Assembly (NCBI RefSeq): GCF_030268045.1
Contig: NZ_BSDC01000002.1
Span: forward strand, 372,001-436,000
Direction of reading: 5' to 3'
DNA: 64,000 nucleotides
Origin: Geothrix edaphica
GTDB lineage: Bacteria; Acidobacteriota; Holophagae; Holophagales; Holophagaceae
The notes below the pieces were generated by a model. That model was not told where the DNA came from, ran no database searches, and was given only the letters and a program-made list of their open reading frames with translations. Position numbers and translations under genes: made by a program. Positions 9,578 through 17,336 of the stretch are shown in pieces. Each line of letters opens with the position of its first letter. The stretch's first letter is position 1.

Positions 9578-11031
9578 CGACCATCCCCCTCCGCCGCCAC
9601 GACGTGGATCTCGTCCCCGAGAGCGCCCGGGTCATCATCCGTCCCTTCATTCCCTCCAACACCCACCGCATCACCACCATCCTCGGCCGCGCCCTCGCCC
9701 TGAGCGAGGAGGAGGCCGCCCGGGATCTGGAGTCCATGCTGAGGGAATTCGAGTCCCGGCACCTCGACATCGAAGCTCCCCTGCTGGCCAATTTCGAGCG
9801 GGTGCTGCCCCATATCTTCACCCACCGCCCCCTGACCCACACCCGCAAGCTCCTCATCGGCGCCCTGTTCTCAGGGGAATATGCGCTCGAGTCCGCGGCC
9901 CTGTTCAACCCCTCGATCGTCCCGCATCCCGACCAGGAGGGCGTCCCTGCCGGCGCCCTGCGCTTCATCATGAGCCTGCGCGCGACGGGGGAAGGCCACA
10001 TCTCCTCCATCGAGTTCCGGACTGGCGTCATCGATCCGGCGGGGAACCTCCACCTGGATCCCATCTCCCGCTTTGTCGCCCTGCCGGATCTCAACCCCAA
10101 TCCCAGCTACAGGAAGCTGCCCTTCATCGTCAAGCTGCATGAGATGGGCTTCAACAACGGGAACGCCTCCACGGTGATGGACTCCCTCGGCGACAGCTTC
10201 ACCCGGAGCGACCTGAACCGCTGCATCCACCGCACCCGGCGCGAGACCCGGCCCCTCACCCAGGACCTCAGCAACACGCTCCGCTGCATCCAGTGGCTCG
10301 CCGATTCCAACTACGAGCTCCACTTCTCCCCCAAGCTCGCCATGAGCGAGCGGATCATCTTCCCGGTCTCCACGAACGAGAGCCACGGCATCGAGGACGC
10401 GCGCTTCGTCCGCCTCGTCGACGACGACGGCTCGGCGATGTACTACGCCACCTACACCGCCTACAACGGGCAGGCCATCCTGCCCCAGCTCATCGAGACC
10501 AAGGACTTCCTCCACTTCCGCATCCTCACGCTCAACGGCACCGCCGTGCAGAACAAGGGCATGGCCCTCTTCCCCCGGCGGATCGACGGCAACTACGCCA
10601 TGCTCGCCCGCCAGGACGACGAGAACCTCTTCATCATGTTCTCGGACAACCCCCACCACTGGAGCGATTCGACGATGCTCCTCCGGCCCGCCGAGATGTG
10701 GGAGTCCGTGAAGATCGGGAATTGCGGCTCGCCGATCGAGACCGAGGCCGGCTGGCTGGTGCTCACCCACGGCGTCGGACCCATGCGCAAGTACTGCATC
10801 GGCGCCGCCCTGCTCGACCTGCAGGACCCGACCAAGGTCATCGGCCGGCTGCGGGAGCCCCTCCTCGCACCCGAGGGCACGGGGCGGGAAGGCTACGTGC
10901 CCAACGTCGTCTACAGCTGCGGGTCGCTCCTCCATGGCCGCGACCTCATCCTCCCCTACGCCATGAGCGACAAGGCCTCCACCATCGCGACCGTGCCCCT
11001 GGACGACCTGCTGGCCGCCCTGAGGACCTGA
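9574..11031 (+). CDS. GH130-family glycoside phosphorylase/hydrolase
   Basis: A 485-residue five-bladed beta-propeller enzyme of the GH130 type. Diagnostic stretches include the helical N-terminus ending in RHLDIEAPLLANFERVLPH, then MSERIIFPVSTNESHGIEDARFVRL, YATYTAYNG, KNKGMALFPRRI-like sequence and HGVGPMRKYCIGAALLDL. GH130 enzymes act on beta-mannosides, by phosphorolysis when phosphate-binding Arg/His residues are present. This long, helix-fronted subgroup is commonly encoded next to a GT4 transferase, as here, but I cannot tell synthesis from degradation. The start overlaps the previous stop (ATGA). No signal peptide is seen, which fits an intracellular phosphorylase. Confidence 0.87.
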   Translation: MTTIPLRRHDVDLVPESARVIIRPFIPSNTHRITTILGRALALSEEEAARDLESMLREFESRHLDIEAPLLANFERVLPHIFTHRPLTHTRKLLIGALFSGEYALESAALFNPSIVPHPDQEGVPAGALRFIMSLRATGEGHISSIEFRTGVIDPAGNLHLDPISRFVALPDLNPNPSYRKLPFIVKLHEMGFNNGNASTVMDSLGDSFTRSDLNRCIHRTRRETRPLTQDLSNTLRCIQWLADSNYELHFSPKLAMSERIIFPVSTNESHGIEDARFVRLVDDDGSAMYYATYTAYNGQAILPQLIETKDFLHFRILTLNGTAVQNKGMALFPRRIDGNYAMLARQDDENLFIMFSDNPHHWSDSTMLLRPAEMWESVKIGNCGSPIETEAGWLVLTHGVGPMRKYCIGAALLDLQDPTKVIGRLREPLLAPEGTGREGYVPNVVYSCGSLLHGRDLILPYAMSDKASTIATVPLDDLLAALRT

Positions 11032-11134
11032 GCCCTCCTCCAGGTCTTGATGCCCGGATGCCCCGCCATTCATGAGAGCGGGAGCCGGGGGCACCGCCGC
11101 GATTCGGGGCACCAGGATCCGGGACTAAACCAAT

Positions 11135-11176
11135 TACGAAGATTTTCGTTGATAACTACGAAACCTGTCGTATCTT
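11135..11176 (+). promoter_or_regulatory. Promoter with two BlaI-type operators
   Basis: Two dyads of the form TACGA-N6-TCGTW lie at 11135-11150 (TACGA AGATTT TCGTT) and 11157-11172 (TACGA AACCTG TCGTA). They start 22 bases apart, about two helical turns. TTGATA (11149-11154) and TATCTT (11171-11176), spaced by 16, make a plausible -35/-10 pair, so the second dyad fills the spacer. BlaI/MecI repressors bind similar dyads (TACA-N4-TGTA type), so self-repression of the blaI-blaR1 operon is the natural reading. Confidence 0.75.
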
Positions 11177-11206
11177 TTCCGCATTCCTCTCCCGGAGCCC
11201 GATCCC

Positions 11207-11590
11207 ATGCAACCCCAGCCCCGTCCCACCGACGCCGAACTCGCCATCCTGCGGGTGCTCTGGGAGCTGGGGCCGAGCACCGTGCGGCAGGTCTTCGAGG
11301 TGCTGTCGGCCGAGCGGGAGCTGGGCTACACCACGGTGCTGAAGATGCTCCAGATCATGCATGAGAAGGGCCTGGTGCAGCGGGATGTCACGGACCGCAC
11401 CCATGTCTTCTCGGCCGCCCAGACCCAGGTCCAGACCCAGCGGACCATGCTCGACGACCTGCTCGACAAGGCCTTCGGCGGCTCGTCCCTGAGCCTGGTC
11501 ATGCAGGCCCTGGCCACCCGCAGGGCCAGCCGCGAGGAGCTGGCGGAGATCCGGAAACTGCTCGACCAGGCCGAAGGAGGGAAGCGATGA
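11207..11590 (+). CDS. blaI: BlaI/MecI/CopY-family transcriptional repressor
   Basis: A 127-residue winged-helix repressor: PTDAELAILRVLWELGPSTVRQV opens the DNA-binding domain and ELGYTTVLKMLQIMHEKGLVQR is the recognition helix and wing; the C-terminal helices dimerise. Family members are inactivated when their M56 partner protease triggers cleavage. A GGAG lies ten bases before the ATG. The gene overlaps the M56 protease by ATGA. Two matching dyads sit in its own promoter. The inducer is probably not a beta-lactam, because the partner lacks a penicillin-binding domain. Confidence 0.95.
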   Translation: MQPQPRPTDAELAILRVLWELGPSTVRQVFEVLSAERELGYTTVLKMLQIMHEKGLVQRDVTDRTHVFSAAQTQVQTQRTMLDDLLDKAFGGSSLSLVMQALATRRASREELAEIRKLLDQAEGGKR

Positions 11591-13728
11591 CCCCACTCCT
11601 GTCTCTCGCCCACGCGCCCTGGGCCCAGGCCCTCGGCTGGAGCCTCCTCCACTTCCTGTGGCAGGGCGCCGCCCTGGGCCTCCTGGCCTGGCTGCTGCTG
11701 GCCCTGTTGCGGGGCGCCAGCGCCAAGGCCCGCTACGGAACCGCCTGCGCCTTCCTCTTGCTGATGGCGGCGGCGCCCGTGGCCACCTTCCTGATCCTCC
11801 AGGGGCAGGCCCCCGCCCCCTCCGGACCGCTCGCCCTCACCCTGGCGGCCCCGACCGGCTCCCCCCTGCCGGAGGCGCCTCTGCCCTTGCGGGTGAAAGC
11901 CGCGCTGGATCCCGCCCTGCCCTGGCTGCTGGGCACCTGGGCCCTGGGCGTGCTCCTGCTGTCCACCCGCTTCCTGGGCAGCTGGATCCGCGTCCAGCGC
12001 CTGCGCCGCCGCAGCGCCTCCCCCGTCCCCGCCGAATGGCACCTGGTGCTGTCGCGGCTGTGCCGGGAGCTGAAGCTCTCCCGCACGGTGCGCCTGCTCC
12101 AGTCCGCCGCCGTGGAGGTGCCCACGGCCCTGGGCTGGCTGCGGCCCATCATCCTGCTGCCCGCCTGCGCCCTCGCCGGCCTGGCCCCCGCGCAGCTGGA
12201 GGCCGTGCTGGCCCACGAGCTGGCCCACATCCGCCGGGGCGACTTCCTCGTGAACCTCCTCCAGTCCCTGGTCGAGGTGGTGCTCTTCTACCACCCCGCC
12301 GTGTGGTGGCTCTCCGGCCGCATCCGCGCCGAGCGCGAGCTCTGCTGCGACGACGTGGCTGCGGAGCTCTGCGGCGATCCCCTCATCCTGGCCCGTGCCC
12401 TCACCGACCTCGAGGCCCTGCGCGAACCCCTGCCTTCCTCTTCCACCCATCTGGCCCTGGCCGCCAACGGAGGCTCCCTCATGCACCGCATCCGCCATCT
12501 GCTCCAGCCGGCCCTGCCGGCCTCCAATGCCGCCCGCGCCACCGCCCTGGCCCTGCTGGCCGCCTCCCTCCTGGGCGCGGCGGGGGCGGTCTTCCAGGAC
12601 AAGGCCAAGGAGCCCACGCCCAAGCCGGATCAGAACACCCGCATGAAGGTGATCGACGGCGAGCGCCAGATGGACGTGCAGATGAAGGGCGAGGTCCAGC
12701 TCGACCCCGCGGCCAAGGAACCCGTGACCGTGCCCGGCGCCGGCAGCTTCCGGGTCGAGGAGAAGCAGGGTGGGAAGGCCCGGACCTACACCGTCACCAA
12801 GGACAAGCGCACCTACACCGTGGACGGCCAGGAGAAGCCCCTGGACGCCGAAGGGGAGGCCTGGGTGCGGGGCGTCGTGAAGGATGCCGCCAAGGCCACC
12901 ACCGCCCGGGAGAAGGTGCGCCGCGTGGAGATCCGCACCCGGCACCTCGACGACCACGCCCGGGGGATGGACGACCGCGCCCGGGACATGGAGGCCCGCG
13001 GGCGGGAGCTGGAGGCCCATGCCCGCGCCCTGGAAGCCCGGACGAGGGACCTGGAGCACCGCGCCCAGGCCATGACGCCGGAAGAGCAGGCCCAGCTCAA
13101 GGCCGATGGGGAGCGCCTCAAGGCCGAGGGCGAGCAGCTCAAGGCCGAAGGCGAGAAACTCAAGGCCGAGGCCGAGCGGTTCAAGAACGATCCCGAGCTG
13201 AAGGCCCTCATCGCCAAGGCCGAGAAGGAGGGCCGCAGGGTCCGCGTCGAGGTGCTCAAGCAGAAGGGCGGCGAGCCCGACACCATGGTGATCCGGCGCC
13301 ACGAGGATGGCCAGGAGGCCGTCGAACGGCGGGTCAAGATCCTCCGGAAGGGCGGCGGCAACGGCGATGGGCCGACCTGGGCCGTCATCGGCTCCGAAGA
13401 CGAGGACCAGGACGTCATCGTCGAGGGGACGGACAAGAGGATCCCCATGCCGCCCCGCCCCATGCCCAGGATGCGCATCGAGTCCCGCACCCATCGCCAG
13501 GGCGGCGACCCCCAGGCCGAGATGGCCGCCATCAAGGCGGAGCTGAAGGCCCTCCAGACCCGGCTCGACCAGTTGCAGAAGGAGATGGCCACCACCCCCA
13601 GGCCCCCCAAGGCGCCGAAGACCCCGGCGGCCCCTAGGTCCGCTCCCGTCCCACCACCCCCGCCGGCACCGGATGCTCCCCCGGCGCCTCCCGCACCGCC
13701 CACACCACCCGCGGAGCCCGGAAACTGA
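11587..13728 (+). CDS. BlaR1-type M56 metallopeptidase with coiled-coil C-terminus
   Basis: 713 residues. The N-terminal half is a membrane-embedded M56 peptidase: hydrophobic segments near 20-38, 48-70 and 115-135, zinc motif HELAH at about 209-213 followed by RRGD, ERELCCDD as the third-ligand region, and a last membrane segment at about 316-334. In BlaR1/MecR1 a beta-lactam-binding domain would follow. Here there are about 375 highly charged residues: a region with KTYTVTKDKRTYTVDG-like beta strands, seven-residue repeats (ARDMEAR, ARALEAR), tandem LKAEGE units (about 500-535), and a Pro-rich tail with PPPPPAPDAPPAPPAPP. By analogy this part senses an envelope signal and relays it to proteolysis of the BlaI protein. 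Co-translated with blaI. Confidence 0.9.
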   Translation: MTPLLSLAHAPWAQALGWSLLHFLWQGAALGLLAWLLLALLRGASAKARYGTACAFLLLMAAAPVATFLILQGQAPAPSGPLALTLAAPTGSPLPEAPLPLRVKAALDPALPWLLGTWALGVLLLSTRFLGSWIRVQRLRRRSASPVPAEWHLVLSRLCRELKLSRTVRLLQSAAVEVPTALGWLRPIILLPACALAGLAPAQLEAVLAHELAHIRRGDFLVNLLQSLVEVVLFYHPAVWWLSGRIRAERELCCDDVAAELCGDPLILARALTDLEALREPLPSSSTHLALAANGGSLMHRIRHLLQPALPASNAARATALALLAASLLGAAGAVFQDKAKEPTPKPDQNTRMKVIDGERQMDVQMKGEVQLDPAAKEPVTVPGAGSFRVEEKQGGKARTYTVTKDKRTYTVDGQEKPLDAEGEAWVRGVVKDAAKATTAREKVRRVEIRTRHLDDHARGMDDRARDMEARGRELEAHARALEARTRDLEHRAQAMTPEEQAQLKADGERLKAEGEQLKAEGEKLKAEAERFKNDPELKALIAKAEKEGRRVRVEVLKQKGGEPDTMVIRRHEDGQEAVERRVKILRKGGGNGDGPTWAVIGSEDEDQDVIVEGTDKRIPMPPRPMPRMRIESRTHRQGGDPQAEMAAIKAELKALQTRLDQLQKEMATTPRPPKAPKTPAAPRSAPVPPPPPAPDAPPAPPAPPTPPAEPGN

Positions 13729-13745
13729 GGCGCCCAGCTCCACCC

Positions 13746-13780
13746 GTGAAACGAGGCCCGTGGCGCGGGCCTCTTTTCAC
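13746..13780. terminator. Bidirectional terminator between blaR1-type gene and dinG-like gene
   Basis: GTGAAA, then GAGGCCCG-TGGCG-CGGGCCTC, then TTTTCAC: an eight-pair GC stem flanked by complementary A and T runs, so it can work on either strand. It overlaps the stop codon of the convergent helicase gene. Confidence 0.8.
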
Positions 13781-15828
13781 AGCAGGCGCAGAAAGGTCTC
13801 CACCCGCTCCCAGTCCCGGGTCACGGGAAAGGGCGGGAGCGCCGCGCGGACCTGGGCGGCGTAGCGCTTCCCCAGGCGGTCCTCGCTGGGCAGCATGAGG
13901 CGCGGATCCAGCACGGCCACCACGCCGCGGTCGCCGCGGGTGCGGATGAGACGGCCGATGCCCTGCTTGAGCTTGAGGGTCATCTGCGGCACCTGGATGC
14001 CGATGAAGCCGAGGCCGTCCCGCTGGGCGTCCGCCTCGCGGATGCGGGCCTGGAGCACCGGATCGTCCGGGGGCGCGAAGGGCAGCGCGGAGACCACCAC
14101 CAGGCTCAGGGCGTCGCCCGGCAGGTCCACGCCCTGCCAGAAGCTGGCGAGGCCCAGCAGGGCCGCCGAAGGCGTGGCCCGGAAGCGCTCCAGCAGCTGG
14201 GTGCGCGACAGCCCGTCGCCCTGCACGAAGAAGGTGAGCTCCGGCAGCGCGTCCTCCAGCCGGGGACGGAAGGCCGCCAGCATCTTGCGGCTGGTGAAGA
14301 GCAGCAGGGCCCGGCCCCGGCTGGCCCGCAGCATGCGCTCCATGGCCGAGAGCGAGGCCTCGACCCAGGCCGGGTCGCCCACCCCGCCGCCGCTTCCCGG
14401 GCGGCGCTCCGGCAGGTCCGGCGGCACGAAGAGCAGCCCCTGGGCCTCGAAGTCGAAGGGGCTCTCCACGTGCTCGGCCTGCTCCACCTCGGGCTTCGTG
14501 AGGCCCAGACGCAGCCCCAGGCCGTTGAAGCCCCGGCCGTCGCGCAGTGTCGCGCTGGTGAGCACCACGCTCTCGAAGCCGCGGCGCACGTGCTGGTGGA
14601 AGAAGGGGCGCACGTCCACGGGGTTCGACTTGAAGTGGACGAGGTGGGAGCCCTCCCGGTTCACCGTGGAGACCCAGCCGTCGGGCTGGGCGAAGATCTG
14701 CTCCATGCGCGAGAAGGCCGTGCCCACCCGCTCGGCGAGCCGCATCCACAGCGGGTTCTCGGGATCGGCGGCGCCCAGGCGGCGCGCCTCCATCCACAGG
14801 GGATGCCCCGCCTCCACCCAGGCTCCCACGGCGTCCGCCAGGGCCTTCATCTCCGGGCCCGGCGACAGCAGGGGCAGCACGCCGCCCTCCAGGGGCACCC
14901 AGGTGAGGATGTCCGCCCAGGCCCGCTCCCAGGGCTCAAGCAGCCCCAGCAGCGCAGCCCCCGACCCCTTGGCGGCCTCGCGCAGATCCGTGAAGAGCAG
15001 GTTCATGGCGCGACTGGACCAGGCCTCGGCACAGCTCTCCGTGAGCTGCTCCTCCAGGTCATGGGCCTCGTCAAGGATGAGCACCGGCGCATCCGGCAGC
15101 ACCTGGCCGAAGGCGGATTCCCGCAGCACCCGGTCCGCCAGCAGCAGCGCGTGGTTCACGATGATGAGGTCGGCCTCGGCCACCTCGGCCCGCAGCTTGG
15201 TGAGGAAGCAGTCCTCGTAGCGGGGGCACTGGCGGCCCGTGCAGCGTTCGGCCCGGGCGTTGAGCTTGTCCCAGAGGGGCGACTCGCCCTCGCCGAAGCG
15301 GCCCAGGCCCTCGCGGTCGCCGTCCTGGGTCTCGCGGGTCCAGCGCTGGAGGGCCAGCCAGAGCTGCTGGTCCGCGCGGGTGAACTCCAGGTGGGGATCC
15401 GTGGAGGCCGCCTCCCAGGCCGTGCGGCAGAGGTAGTTGGCCCGGCCCTTGGCGAGCACGGCCTTGATGGGGCGGCCCAGGATGCCCGCGGCCCGGGGCA
15501 CGTCCTCCTCCAGCAGCTGGCGCTGGAGCTGCTTGGTGCGCGTGGCCACCAGGATGGGATGGCGGCCCGCGGCCAGGGCCGGCACCAGGTAGCCGAGGCT
15601 CTTGCCCGTGCCCGTGCCCGCCTCCACGGCCTGGATCACGGCCTCGGGCCGGGCCTCAGGCTCCCCGCCCTGATCCCGCCACTTCTGGAAGCGGGCGGTG
15701 CCGTCGACCACCGTGTTGTGCACCAGCTCCGCCATGCGCCGCTGGCCGGGCCGGTCCTCAGCGCCGGGGAAGCACGCGAAGATCCGTCCCTCCGGCGGGG
15801 CGAAGTAGCGGTCCATGGGATGCGCCAT
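13777..15828 (-). CDS. dinG: DinG/XPD-family ATP-dependent DNA helicase
   Basis: Superfamily 2 helicase of the DinG/YoaA (XPD-like) type, about 683 residues, acting on forked or R-loop DNA. Walker A is EAGTGTGKS near the N-terminus, the DEAH box is ILDEAHDLEEQ, and four cysteines between them (one in YLCRTAW, three in RCTGRQCPRYEDC) match the Fe-S cluster of the family. Late motifs include LASFWQGVDLPGDAL and LKQGIGRLIRTRGDRG (motif VI). ATG 15828 is chosen; a TTG at 15846 is an in-frame alternative, and neither has a strong ribosome site. It lies 36 bases downstream of rlmH on the same strand. Confidence 0.9.
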   Translation of the reverse strand: MAHPMDRYFAPPEGRIFACFPGAEDRPGQRRMAELVHNTVVDGTARFQKWRDQGGEPEARPEAVIQAVEAGTGTGKSLGYLVPALAAGRHPILVATRTKQLQRQLLEEDVPRAAGILGRPIKAVLAKGRANYLCRTAWEAASTDPHLEFTRADQQLWLALQRWTRETQDGDREGLGRFGEGESPLWDKLNARAERCTGRQCPRYEDCFLTKLRAEVAEADLIIVNHALLLADRVLRESAFGQVLPDAPVLILDEAHDLEEQLTESCAEAWSSRAMNLLFTDLREAAKGSGAALLGLLEPWERAWADILTWVPLEGGVLPLLSPGPEMKALADAVGAWVEAGHPLWMEARRLGAADPENPLWMRLAERVGTAFSRMEQIFAQPDGWVSTVNREGSHLVHFKSNPVDVRPFFHQHVRRGFESVVLTSATLRDGRGFNGLGLRLGLTKPEVEQAEHVESPFDFEAQGLLFVPPDLPERRPGSGGGVGDPAWVEASLSAMERMLRASRGRALLLFTSRKMLAAFRPRLEDALPELTFFVQGDGLSRTQLLERFRATPSAALLGLASFWQGVDLPGDALSLVVVSALPFAPPDDPVLQARIREADAQRDGLGFIGIQVPQMTLKLKQGIGRLIRTRGDRGVVAVLDPRLMLPSEDRLGKRYAAQVRAALPPFPVTRDWERVETFLRLL

Positions 15829-15864
15829 CGGATCAGTGTGGCGCAAAGGCGAAAAACTGGCGAA

Positions 15865-16323
15865 TCACTTATGGTAGTCCTTGCCCCGAAGGATCGTGAA
15901 GGCCCGGTACAGCTGCTCCAGGAGCATCACCCGGCTCAGCTCGTGGGGGAAGGTCATGGGGGAGAGGCTGAGCTGCTCCTTCACCTCCGCCTTGAGGGCC
16001 GGGTCGAACCCATGGCTGCTCCCCAGCACGAAGGCCAGGCTGGCGCCCCGGTCCATGCGCTCCCCCAGCCACCGGGCCAGGGCCTCGCTGTCCCGGAGTT
16101 TTCCCTCCGGCGTGAGCAGGACCGGGCAGGTCACGGCCTTCAGCCTGGAACGCAGGCGCTCGGCCTCCTCCTTCAGCTGGCGGGCCGGATCGCCCTTTCC
16201 CTCGGTCAATTCCGTCACCTCCATCCGGGCATAGGGGCGGAGCATGTCCAGGTAGTGGCGCTCCAGTCCCCGGCAGGGTTCCAGGCGCAGGCGGCCGAAG
16301 GCGATGAGGGAGATGGGATACAC
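15865..16323 (-). CDS. rlmH: 23S rRNA pseudouridine-1915 N3-methyltransferase RlmH
   Basis: A 152-residue SPOUT methyltransferase that modifies pseudouridine 1915 in helix 69 of 23S rRNA. The family pattern is clear: ISLIAFGRLRLEP at the N-terminus, LTPEGKLRDSEALARWL, AFVLGSSHGFDP (the SAM-binding knot) and LSRVMLLEQLYRAFTILRGKDYHK at the end. The GTG at 16323 gives a normal-length protein starting like other RlmH; the open frame continues upstream without family similarity. No strong ribosome site is visible. Divergent from the lipoprotein gene with 90 bases between. Confidence 0.93.
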   Translation of the reverse strand: MYPISLIAFGRLRLEPCRGLERHYLDMLRPYARMEVTELTEGKGDPARQLKEEAERLRSRLKAVTCPVLLTPEGKLRDSEALARWLGERMDRGASLAFVLGSSHGFDPALKAEVKEQLSLSPMTFPHELSRVMLLEQLYRAFTILRGKDYHK

Positions 16324-16413
16324 GATCCCATTGTGATGAATTTCCCTTGGCAGCGCAGCGGGAAGGCTCCACCATCCATTACATTCAGACCATCCCGTTC
16401 CGGAGGTTTCCAG

Positions 16414-17034
16414 ATGCGACGTTCCCTGCTGCTGCCCCTCGCCAGCCTGCTTCTCGTGCCCGCGTTCGTGGGCTGCGGGGGCGATGAGATCCCCACCACG
16501 CCGCCGGCCGCCGCCACGGAGCCCGCCGACATCCTCTACCACCTGCAGTACCTGGCCGTGCGCAAGGACTTCAAGCACGCGGCCCTCATCGCCCCCATCA
16601 CGCCGGATGTGGTGTTCCCCTCGGCCCGCCAGATGCACATGGATGCCAAGGCCCTGGGCATCAGCCTCACCCCCGAGGAGCTGAAGGGCCTGGGCGTCGA
16701 GCACCTCGCCGCCAAGCTCGACGAGCTGCCCGGCGGCCCCGATGCGGTCAACTTCCCCGACTACACCGTGAAGGATGCCCGCCTGGCCTACAACGCCGGC
16801 ATCTACCGCCTGACCAAGGGCCTCACCGCCAAGTCCTGGGGCAAGATGCGGCACATGGGCATCACGGACAACGCCGCGGCCCGCCAGTTCGGCTCCCAGA
16901 CCATCGTGAAGGACATGGCGATCGGCTTCGACGGCACCAAGATCCTCAACGTGAGCTGCCTCAAGAAGCCCGATGGCACCTACGGCGTCTCCTTCATGCG
17001 CTACCTGGTGTCGCTCAAGGGCCTGAAGCAGTAG
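16414..17034 (+). CDS. Predicted lipoprotein of unknown function
   Basis: A 206-residue secreted protein whose start (ATG 16414) has GGAGG seven bases upstream. The N-terminus MRRSLLLPLASLLLVPAFVGC is a lipoprotein signal with Cys21 as the probable lipidation site, so the protein should be membrane-anchored in the periplasm or at the outer membrane. The mature part is mixed helix and strand with no motif I recognise; it has DILYHLQYLAVRKDFKHAALIAP near the start and ends in a beta-rich section (KILNVSCLKKPDGTYGVSF). It is a single-gene unit followed by a hairpin 18 bases after the stop. Confidence 0.8.
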   Translation: MRRSLLLPLASLLLVPAFVGCGGDEIPTTPPAAATEPADILYHLQYLAVRKDFKHAALIAPITPDVVFPSARQMHMDAKALGISLTPEELKGLGVEHLAAKLDELPGGPDAVNFPDYTVKDARLAYNAGIYRLTKGLTAKSWGKMRHMGITDNAAARQFGSQTIVKDMAIGFDGTKILNVSCLKKPDGTYGVSFMRYLVSLKGLKQ

Positions 17035-17051
17035 CAGGCTCGGCTTTCCTG

Positions 17052-17079
17052 GCGCGGCCCCGGGCGACCGGGGCCGCGC
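17052..17079 (+). terminator. Hairpin after the lipoprotein gene
   Basis: GCGCGGCCCC (17052-17061) pairs perfectly with GGGGCCGCGC (17070-17079) around an eight-base loop. There is no T run, so it may stabilise the mRNA end or act with Rho rather than as a classical intrinsic terminator. Confidence 0.5.
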
Positions 17080-17123
17080 TATGCTTGGGCCGGTCGTCCT
17101 GCCAGGCGTGAACGGGGGTTCCC

Positions 17124-17219
17124 ATGACCGGACCCATGAGCCTCTTCGACAACGTGAACCGCCAGTTCGACGAGGCTGCCGACATCCTCGGCCTCTCCCA
17201 GGAGCTGCGGGGCTGGTAG
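17124..17219 (+). pseudogene. 31-codon remnant resembling a glutamate dehydrogenase N-terminus
   Basis: ATG 17124 opens a 31-codon frame, MTGPMSLFDNVNRQFDEAA followed by DILGLSQELRGW and TAG. The segment NVNRQFDEAADILGLSQELR closely resembles the first helix of hexameric Glu/Leu/Phe dehydrogenases (pattern AxxQhxxAAxILGLxxxhxxhL), but the frame stops where the catalytic protein should continue, and no continuation is visible in other frames downstream. A hairpin with a T run follows 20 bases later. It is most likely the decayed stub of a lost gdh gene; a conserved microprotein is the alternative. A full-length but different GDH lies at 36399-37748. Confidence 0.55.
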
Positions 17220-17238
17220 GCCCCCGGTCACAACAGAG

Positions 17239-17266
17239 GCCTACCCGGCTTTTGCGGGTGGCTTTT
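17239..17266 (+). terminator. Intrinsic terminator after the gdh remnant
   Basis: GCC-T-ACCCG pairs with CGGGT-GGC (one bulged T) around a seven-base loop, followed directly by TTTTCC. It separates the remnant from the downstream GAPDH gene. Confidence 0.6.
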
Positions 17267-17336
17267 CCTTCTGCCGCCTGGGAAAATCGTCCTCTGGGCT
17301 GGCGGGGCGTCCCGAAACACCGGCCGGGGAGGATCC

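Noticed and set aside
13634-14797. 387-codon minus frame inside the helicase gene
   Set aside because: It is a shifted frame of the DinG-like gene, which has all helicase motifs.
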